DNA from: Porphyromonas sp.
GTDB lineage: Bacteria > Bacteroidota > Bacteroidia > Bacteroidales > Porphyromonadaceae
Length of the DNA stretch: 64,000 nt
Direction: 5' to 3'
Assembly: GCA_022772085.1 (NCBI GenBank)
Contig: JALFBN010000005.1
Span: forward strand, 1-64,000
Each line of letters begins with the position of its first letter. Position 1 is the first letter of the stretch. The notes under the pieces were generated by a model. It was given only the letters and a program-made list of their open reading frames with translations, had not been told where the DNA came from and made no database searches. This document shows, piece by piece, positions 58,910-64,000 of the stretch. Both the position numbers and the translations under genes were made by a program.

Positions 58910-59448
58910 AATCCTCGTAGAGAGCATCGAAGATAGAGGACTTCTTTAGAAGAGGCTTATCGCTCTCGCGATGATGTAGCCCTCTTTCTTCTTCGGATAT
59001 TAAGGTCTTGCCTTCTCCAATATGGAGAGGGCAGGATCTTTTTTTTATTGATGAATGCTAATCCCTGAGTGTACTGAGCGACTTGATGGCTATAACCGAG
59101 ATTTAAAATTCTACGAACGATACTGCTGTTCGGGAGCCTCCCGAGTTGTCTGACACAATGCTTGGGATCTAAAGGACTTAAAAGGGATAATGTCTTTGGA
59201 GTGAAGATGCGTTTTTTTGAGAGGAAGGTGGGTGCTGTTTGTATTCTCTCTCGGGGGAGTAAAATAAGAAGGCGTTGCTTGTATTCGCTCTGTATGGGGG
59301 CTACAACGATACAATCTGCAATCAAAAGATGATGGGTATTTGGTCTAGAGCTTTTTGTATTGTCTGCAGCTTGCCGTAGATAGTAATCTCGGCTCCAATG
59401 AATGTCTCCTCTACATACTAATCCCCATGCCCTATTCGTTTCTGTAAT
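58910..59448. other. intergenic region after the ribosomal superoperon
   Basis: Contains the superoperon terminator near 59004-59046. The rest (59047-59448) has no supported gene. A long open frame on the minus strand runs through the terminator and shows no recognisable similarity. A short GC-rich hairpin (CGGGAG-CC-TCCCG) lies near 59130. Confidence 0.5.
59004..59046 (+). terminator. terminator of the ribosomal superoperon
   Basis: CTTGCCTTCTCC pairs with GGAGAGGGCAGG (two wobbles) with a short loop, followed by eight Ts (59039-59046). It ends the rpsL-to-rplQ transcript. Confidence 0.88.
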
Positions 59449-60432
59449 ATGTACGAGAATGGATTTTGGCAAAAAGCGAACTCATTGTTGCTCTTTCGAG
59501 GGGTGTTTTTGTTGTTGTTTGCAGTGAGGGCTTTACCATCGATGGCTCAGTATGATGTCGTGTTGTCGCAATATGATCGAGCCATAACCTTTTATAATCC
59601 GGCTATGGCAGGAGGGCAAGAGGAACTCGACATAACAACACTGTACCATCAACAATGGATTGGTATCGCAGGAGCACCTGCCAATGTGGTGTTACTTGCG
59701 AATACACAAGTCTCATTTTTAGAGCGCAAGCACGGAGTTGGTATGGCTCTTTTGGCACAGAAGAAAGGCCTTTTCACTAACACGGCTCTTAGTGGTCAGT
59801 ATGCGTTTATACAACCTTTGTTGGGAGGACACTTGGCGGTAGGGGTTGAATTGGGGCTTTTCAATAGTGTTTTTGATGGGACTAAAGTCTATCTTCCCGA
59901 TGGTGAAGGGATCACACCCAACGATCCTGCTCTGCCCTTGATGCGAGTTACGGGTAAAACGTTTGATATGGGGGTAGGTGTGGCGTGGCGCAATGATCGT
60001 ATGGCACTGGGGGTGTCGTCGCATCATCTTTGGTCGCCTCGAGTTCGATTAAATGAAAGCTATTACCTCGATTTGCGTCGCAGTTTTGCCTTTCACTCTT
60101 CGTATCGCTTCACTTCGGAGGAAAGTCTTTTTGCGTGGATGCCCTCCTGTTTGGTGGTCTCTGATCTTGATGTGTGGCGTGTGGATACGCAGGTACAGAT
60201 GGAGTATGCCTCTCGCTTTAGAGCCGGATTACTCTTTCGATGGATCAATGCTGCCGGCTTTTCATTAGGGATGAAATTTGGTAGTCTCTCGTTGGGCTAT
60301 GCTTTTGAGATGCCTATTACACAGATCATGAAGGGTAATTGGGGGAGCCACGAGTTGGCTGTTAGCTACCTACTCCCAATGAAGAAAAATAAGAATAAGG
60401 AGGCGCGCCACAAAAGCGTACGTCTGCTTTAG
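59449..60432 (+). CDS. PorP/SprF-family outer-membrane protein, type IX secretion-related
   Basis: A 327-residue exported barrel of the PorP/SprF family. After a signal peptide (ALPSMAQYD, cleavage near residue 34) comes the family block YNPAMAGGQEELDITTLYHQQWIGIAGAP. Later blocks GVGMALLAQKKGLFTNTALSGQYAF and LGYAF-like strands follow. PorP is a T9SS outer-membrane component in Porphyromonas; most Bacteroidetes have several PorP-like proteins, each paired with a secreted partner. None of the other por genes is nearby, so this may be an extra member. It converges on the amidotransferase gene with one base between them. Confidence 0.82.
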   Translation: MYENGFWQKANSLLLFRGVFLLLFAVRALPSMAQYDVVLSQYDRAITFYNPAMAGGQEELDITTLYHQQWIGIAGAPANVVLLANTQVSFLERKHGVGMALLAQKKGLFTNTALSGQYAFIQPLLGGHLAVGVELGLFNSVFDGTKVYLPDGEGITPNDPALPLMRVTGKTFDMGVGVAWRNDRMALGVSSHHLWSPRVRLNESYYLDLRRSFAFHSSYRFTSEESLFAWMPSCLVVSDLDVWRVDTQVQMEYASRFRAGLLFRWINAAGFSLGMKFGSLSLGYAFEMPITQIMKGNWGSHELAVSYLLPMKKNKNKEARHKSVRLL

Positions 60433-60433
60433 G

Positions 60434-61018
60434 CTAGAGACTCTCTACCCAATTGCGGACTATCGTTGCTCCATGGGGAGAGAGATAGCTTTCGGGGTGA
60501 AACTGTACACCATAGATAGGGAGTGACTGATGCCGGAGTGCCATGATACTTCCATCGGTCCGCGAAAGGGCTGTTACGCAGAGCTCCTTCGGTATTTGTT
60601 CCGGATCAACTACCCACGAGTGATAACGCCCGATCGGGCTATCCATGGGGAATCCATTGAATAGTGGGTTGGGCTTTATAATTTGGAGGCTATCGGCATG
60701 ACCGTGTAGGGGATGGGGCATTTGTGAGACTCCTCCTCCAAAGTGTAGAGTGAGGGCCTGATGCCCTAAGCATACCCCGAGTAGGGGATGTGTTTGGTAG
60801 GTTTTTTTGATGAGAGGCATGAGTCCTATTGTCTCTTCAGGGTGCCCTGGACCCGGAGAGAGCAGGATCCCTCGATAGTTGTGGAGGGGGAGGTCTAGGC
60901 ACTGCTCCACGGGTGCGATGTCGAAGTGACAAACCTCGTGGAAAGAACGAAGTACTTCCACAAGATTATAGACGAAAGAGTCGTGGCAATCAGCCACCAG
61001 TAAGGATACCTTATTCAT
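60434..61018 (-). CDS. class I glutamine amidotransferase, TrpG/PabA type
   Basis: A 194-residue glutaminase subunit. The catalytic triad is Cys83 (LLGVCLGHQAL) and His174 and Glu176 (VQFHPESYLS). The start is ATG 61018, as the -7 element lies directly upstream. TrpG and PabA are almost alike, and neither trpE nor pabB is adjacent, so it cannot be told whether it serves tryptophan or folate synthesis. The SPGPGHPEE oxyanion region is present. Confidence 0.85.
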   Translation of the reverse strand: MNKVSLLVADCHDSFVYNLVEVLRSFHEVCHFDIAPVEQCLDLPLHNYRGILLSPGPGHPEETIGLMPLIKKTYQTHPLLGVCLGHQALTLHFGGGVSQMPHPLHGHADSLQIIKPNPLFNGFPMDSPIGRYHSWVVDPEQIPKELCVTALSRTDGSIMALRHQSLPIYGVQFHPESYLSPHGATIVRNWVESL

Positions 61019-61025
61019 ACGAGTG

Positions 61026-61033
61026 CAAAGGTA
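61026..61033 (-). promoter_or_regulatory. -7 element of the amidotransferase promoter
   Basis: Minus-strand TACCTTTG, 7 bases before the ATG at 61018. The transcript would begin at or next to the start codon, suggesting a leaderless or nearly leaderless message. No -33 match. Confidence 0.5.
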
Positions 61034-61107
61034 GTACAATCATTGCGTATTGCTTTTCCGAGAAAGACTGATCTTGCACTGTCCTCAAGATCCCCCCATA
61101 TAAGAAT

Positions 61108-61188
61108 CCCCTCTCCGAAGGGAGGCCACATTGCTCCTTGACAATGAGCTCTTTCGGAGAGGGGGGGATCCGTGTCCCCGAGGGGGAC
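61108..61188. repeat. GC-rich inverted repeats, possible dispersed element
   Basis: CCCCTCTCCGAA (61108-61119) pairs with TTCGGAGAGGGG (61153-61164) across a 33-base loop. A second perfect hairpin GTCCCC-GAG-GGGGAC lies at 61174-61188. Motifs of this kind (GTCCCCGAGGGGGAC and CTCTCC-rich) recur as dispersed repeats in Bacteroidales as I recall, but I cannot check for other copies. The stretch follows the M56 gene on the minus strand and may also act as its terminator. Confidence 0.5.
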
Positions 61189-61195
61189 AGAGGGG

Positions 61196-62644
61196 CTACT
61201 TTGTTGTTATGTAGATAACGCTTTGGAGCCCCAGAGCATCCAGATCATGGGTTGTACCGTTAACGGTCACTTTCCGTTGAGACTTGTCTATGCGCATCTC
61301 GGCAATGTTATTCGGATCAATGCTGTTACCATCGGTTAGGACCTTGCCATCGACCACATAGAGAGATTGGGGAGTCGTTTGAGGAGCTTGAAGTGCAAAT
61401 TGTACGGGAAGTACAAAGGATACGCGCACGGACTTTCCTTTGTTTTTCCCGGGAGTCCACTTGGGCATCTTCCGTACAATACGCAGGGCTTCCGCATCAA
61501 GCAGCGGATCTGCACTCTGTAGGATTTTCGGTTGGCTTATAGATCCGTCTTTTTCTACGATAAAGCGGACTAGGACTCGACCCTGTATACTGCTTTCTTC
61601 TGCTTCTTTGGGGTACTTAAGTTCCTGCATCATCCAGGTGATGAGTTTGTCGTTCCCCCCGGGGAATTCGGGGAGTTGGTCGCAAGTTTCGTAGATGGGA
61701 TCTTCATCCGCTACCGTTTGTGAGAGGAGGATGCGCTCTGCCATGGGGCGAGCGAGCAGGTAATTACCGCCCAAGAGGGCAAGAAGAGCCATAGGCAAGG
61801 CAAGCCATAGCCGTTGAATTGCATGTCGGGGAGATGTTTTTCGATTCATCATTTTGATCCTTTCTTTTAAATAGTGAGACTTATTATATGCATTATATAG
61901 CGGAGTTATGGGGTTCTCCGTGGCGCATTGGAGCAGGATATATTGGTATTTCTTTCTTTCGATCTTTTGTGCCAATACCGCTTGGTCGGCGATGTGTTCG
62001 AGGTTAAGATTCAAGTCCTGACGCAAAAGCCACATGCCCGGATTCCACCATGCAAGGGCGAGAGACAGCTCGGCGAGAAGGATATCTATATAGTGTTTGT
62101 CACGGGCATGTTGCCGCTCGTGGGCGTACATGGCGAGCCACTCAGCGGTCTCTTCGGAGGGAGGGAGGTATATGCGTCCGAAAGCACTAAAGGCACTATG
62201 TCCGTGTGGTAAGATCTCTATTGGACTGCCATCGGCCAGTATTTGAGTCGTGCAATGGCGTCTGAGCCGAAGGAGTTGCAGGAGAGCACTAACAATCCGT
62301 ATCACCCGAATGAGGAATCCTACAGCCCATATGCAACAGAGGAGAATGGGGAGGAGAAGTTGCCACCAAAGGGGAGAGACTTTCTCTGCAACGGCAGAGG
62401 ATAGTTCTAGAGGGAAGAGGGGAAGAGCCATTGTCTCTTGGTTTGGGGCAAAGAACTCTGTCCAATCGATATAGGGAATAACGATGCCAACAAGGGGGAC
62501 TATCCACGCTGAAAGTAGGATAATAAGGTAATAGGCACGTGTTGCCTTGTGCCACGTAAGCGGGAGGAATAGCCATCGTCCAAGCAAAGCTCCGAGGGCT
62601 AGAGTTGCTCCACTGACAAGTAGGTAATACAGTAATACTTCCAT
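61196..62644 (-). CDS. M56-family (BlaR1-like) membrane peptidase with C-terminal TonB-type domain
   Basis: A 482-residue sensor. The N-terminus has several membrane helices. The zinc motif HERQH (His175, Glu176, His179) and the distal LEHIAD (Glu216 region) are those of BlaR1/MecR1 peptidases. After another membrane helix (near residue 280) the C-terminus has a TonB-like domain: EFPGGNDKLITWMMQELKYPKEA, IQGRVLVRFIVEKDG and a KMPKWTPGKNKGKSVRVSF block. In the BlaR1 system the peptidase cleaves the BlaI repressor; here the sensor part is TonB-like instead of penicillin-binding. It follows the repressor gene by 20 bases, so the two are co-transcribed. Confidence 0.88.
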   Translation of the reverse strand: MEVLLYYLLVSGATLALGALLGRWLFLPLTWHKATRAYYLIILLSAWIVPLVGIVIPYIDWTEFFAPNQETMALPLFPLELSSAVAEKVSPLWWQLLLPILLCCIWAVGFLIRVIRIVSALLQLLRLRRHCTTQILADGSPIEILPHGHSAFSAFGRIYLPPSEETAEWLAMYAHERQHARDKHYIDILLAELSLALAWWNPGMWLLRQDLNLNLEHIADQAVLAQKIERKKYQYILLQCATENPITPLYNAYNKSHYLKERIKMMNRKTSPRHAIQRLWLALPMALLALLGGNYLLARPMAERILLSQTVADEDPIYETCDQLPEFPGGNDKLITWMMQELKYPKEAEESSIQGRVLVRFIVEKDGSISQPKILQSADPLLDAEALRIVRKMPKWTPGKNKGKSVRVSFVLPVQFALQAPQTTPQSLYVVDGKVLTDGNSIDPNNIAEMRIDKSQRKVTVNGTTHDLDALGLQSVIYITTK

Positions 62645-62664
62645 AGGGATTATCGGGGGTGGAG

Positions 62665-63042
62665 CTACTTTTCTTTTTCGATGAGGTCAATGATCTCTTG
62701 AAGATCCTGAGAGGATAAACTCTCTTTGCTGGCAAAAAACTGAACCACACGCCTATAATCTCCACCAAAGAAAGTCCGCACGATGTGTTGTAGGGAGCTT
62801 GCCGAGTACCGCTCCTCGCTAATAGAGATGTGATAGAGTAGGGTCTTTCCTTTTTTTTCAGGGTGGATGTACTCCTTGGCTTGTAGGTTCTTAATAATGC
62901 TGGCTAGGGTAGTGTAGGGAGGTCGGGGAGAGGGCAACTTCTCCAGCACTTGGCGTACGGTGATGCCGTTGCCAAGTTCCCAAATCATTTTCATAACACT
63001 CTCTTCTTGAGGGGTTAATGGGAGTATTTTTGTTTTGCTCAT
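62665..63042 (-). CDS. BlaI/MecI-family transcriptional repressor
   Basis: A 125-residue winged-helix repressor. The pattern LTPQEESVMKMIWELG, TVRQVLEKLPSPRPPYTTLASIIKNLQAKEYI and the C-terminal helices are typical of BlaI/MecI/CopY proteins. The cleavage or protein-contact site is in the LQHIVRTFFGGDYRRVVQFF region. It is first in an operon with the M56 peptidase, whose action should remove it. A pair of inverted repeats lies upstream (63073-63108). Confidence 0.9.
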   Translation of the reverse strand: MSKTKILPLTPQEESVMKMIWELGNGITVRQVLEKLPSPRPPYTTLASIIKNLQAKEYIHPEKKGKTLLYHISISEERYSASSLQHIVRTFFGGDYRRVVQFFASKESLSSQDLQEIIDLIEKEK

Positions 63043-63072
63043 AGATGCTTCTGTCTCTTATCGAGCGCAATG

Positions 63073-63108
63073 TACGAACTTTTCGTAGATAATCAACGAT
63101 TTTTTCGT
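63073..63108. promoter_or_regulatory. paired BlaI-type operator
   Basis: Two dyads: TACGAA-CTT-TTCGTA (63073-63087) and ACGA-TTTTT-TCGT (63096-63108). Their centres are 22 bases apart, two turns of the helix. They lie 31-66 bases before the repressor start, where autoregulation by BlaI-type proteins is expected. Confidence 0.6.
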
Positions 63109-63439
63109 AGATGGGCGTTGTTTTTTTGTTGCTTGCTGAGCAACTCTCCCTTTGATCGAACTTTTCTTGTCGATCAGGACAAGTAAAATTATTGCGGGGT
63201 AAGGGGGGGATAATTGCAGCCCACGAAGCTGAAAAGTACAGCCCAAGAGTTTGGAAAGTCTTGGGCTCCGGATTTTTAGCTCCTGGGCAGTGTGGTTGGG
63301 GAAGTCTTCGGATTCGTTGGTGGAATGGATTTCGGATGAGAGACAGAGGAGGAGTCTGTCGGGGACGTTTTCTCTTTCAGAAAAATCCGGAAAAGGTTCT
63401 TATCCCTGCGTTAATTTGCCTTTGAGTTTGCTTTTAGGG

Positions 63440-63469
63440 TTGCATTATGTCGAATATAATGTATCTTTG
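63440..63469 (+). promoter_or_regulatory. promoter for the structured leader / exported-protein gene
   Basis: TTG (63440-63442), 19 bases, then TATCTTTG (63462-63469): a good Bacteroidetes promoter. The transcript would start near 63476, almost 300 bases before the next gene. Confidence 0.75.
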
Positions 63470-63510
63470 CGAAGCTTTTGCTGCAAATAAAGGACTTCCC
63501 ACAAACAAAA

Positions 63511-63537
63511 GACTCCCTATAATGGTAATGGGGAGTC
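63511..63537 (+). other. perfect 7-bp hairpin in the leader
   Basis: GACTCCC (63511-63517) pairs with GGGAGTC (63531-63537), a 13-base loop. No T-run follows, so it is not a standard terminator. Confidence 0.45.
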
Positions 63538-63561
63538 GCGTTATCGTCTTCTCTCTCTAGT

Positions 63562-63649
63562 GGTGGGTCGCCGAGACCCCGGTCGTAACCATAACCGTGA
63601 GAAGTGGGAACGGGAATCCTTCAGGAAGGAGAAAGCCGGGGAATTTTTT
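63562..63649 (+). ncRNA. candidate structured RNA / attenuator-like leader
   Basis: Two alternative pairings share bases. GGGTC (63565-63569) pairs with GACCC (63575-63579). Alternatively CCCCGG (63577-63582) pairs with CCGGGG (63636-63641), which is followed by six Ts (63644-63649), like a terminator. Between them are further small hairpins, including TCCTT-CAGG-AAGGA (63617-63630). This is the layout of a regulatory leader or riboswitch. No known riboswitch consensus was recognised. Confidence 0.4.
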
Positions 63650-63772
63650 CGTATGGGATTAATGGCAGTATCGTTAGGATTTGCCATAAGCGCGAAACGT
63701 GGTTTTAATCGGGCTAGACCTCGTCCTCTCGTGCTCAGAATAATTTTTTAAAGATAGCCCCATATTGTTTTG

Positions 63773-64000
63773 ATGAAACAGTTTCGTCTTGTTTTTTGTT
63801 GGACCTCTGTGGTGCTGTGTGCTATGGGGGTCTTTTCATTGCCTATGCTGGCACAATCCCCATCTTCTCGTCCGGATCTTCCCATAGACTATGTGACGAA
63901 CTTCAATCTTGCGGAGGATGGTACCTCTTTCATCTCAGCGGAAAATCCATCGCAGAGTGGTTATTTTTCCTATGCAGATGCTAATGCCAAGTTTGCACAC
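63773..64000 (+). CDS. exported protein, N-terminal part (partial)
   Basis: The first 76 residues of a protein running off the window. A signal peptide (MKQFRLVFCWTSVVLCAM..., likely cleaved after LAQ) is followed by DLPIDYVTNFNLAEDGTSF and SQSGYFSYADANAKFAH. I do not recognise a family. It is probably a surface protein and is preceded by the structured leader and promoter. Confidence 0.65.
   Translation, partial: MKQFRLVFCWTSVVLCAMGVFSLPMLAQSPSSRPDLPIDYVTNFNLAEDGTSFISAENPSQSGYFSYADANAKFAH

Larger units (their letters stand above)
63043..63772. other. intergenic region with operator, promoter and structured RNA candidate
   Basis: No supported gene. Contains the BlaI operators, a promoter at 63440-63469 and a structured stretch (63480-63650), described separately. 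Short open frames near 63192 and 63560 look like chance readings. Confidence 0.5.

Noticed and set aside
58957-59472. 171-residue minus-strand open frame after rplQ
   Set aside because: It runs through the superoperon terminator, has no recognisable similarity and overlaps the PorP gene start.
60434-61018. Assignment as TrpG specifically
   Set aside because: TrpG and PabA cannot be told apart here, and no trpE or pabB gene is adjacent.
63560-63751. 63-residue Arg-rich open frame near 63.6 kb
   Set aside because: It overlaps the hairpins of the structured leader; the composition reflects stem sequences.

Overview
The window looks like a chromosomal segment of a member of the Bacteroidales, most probably Porphyromonas. 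Several things point that way: secreted proteins carrying type IX secretion system (T9SS) C-terminal sorting domains, a C10 (PrtT/interpain-like) cysteine peptidase, a PorP/SprF-family protein, promoters of the Bacteroidetes form TTTG-N19-22-TAnnTTTG, few Shine-Dalgarno sites, and a zinc-free L36. The species cannot be fixed from the sequence alone.

Layout. 1-7.3 kb: the tail of a T9SS cargo protein, recJ, a recQ-family helicase and the C10 peptidase. 7.4-12.6 kb: a tight run of glnS, a dedA-family gene, oxyR and a phosphoethanolamine-transferase-like gene. 12.7-16.7 kb, minus strand: a lamin-tail-domain secreted protein, then the pair uraA / DUF5020 (uracil uptake). 16.7-20.3 kb: a small accessory island with an integrase remnant, a broken lipoprotein/permuted-papain-fold gene, a small lipoprotein and a truncated TetR-like gene. 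20.4-24.5 kb, minus strand: two paralogous lipoproteins followed by a T9SS propeller protein. 24.7-28.5 kb, minus strand: aspA, a DEDD exonuclease, a DUF5063 gene and asd. 29.1-40.2 kb, plus strand: a large TPR protein, an outer-membrane barrel, an M16 peptidase and a one-protein hybrid two-component regulator. 40.5-59.05 kb: the fused str-S10-spc-alpha ribosomal superoperon, with a strong promoter before rpsL and a terminator after rplQ. 59.4-64 kb: a PorP/SprF-family gene, a class I glutamine amidotransferase, an M56/TonB-domain sensor with its BlaI-type repressor, a structured non-coding stretch and the start of another exported protein.

The ribosomal block is complete and ordinary in order (rpsL-rpsG-fusA-rpsJ...rplQ, no tuf). 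It includes two very short genes, rpmD and rpmJ. The surrounding genes are largely envelope functions: T9SS cargo and a T9SS-family component, lipoproteins, lipid A or envelope modification, and secreted peptidases.

The most unusual part is the island at 16.9-20.3 kb. Two genes there are each broken by a run of seven Ts where six would restore the reading frame, and the second also has an in-frame TGA. Helically phased GGTAAC repeats precede the integrase remnant, and a perfect 12-bp palindrome sits at the promoter of the broken lipoprotein gene. Other stretches worth a second look are a 31-bp direct repeat upstream of the paralogous lipoproteins, a triple AGTCGAC array in the asd/TPR divergent region, a paired BlaI-type operator, and a promoter-driven structured RNA candidate near 63.5 kb. 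I did not find a complete, clearly new defence or mobile system.
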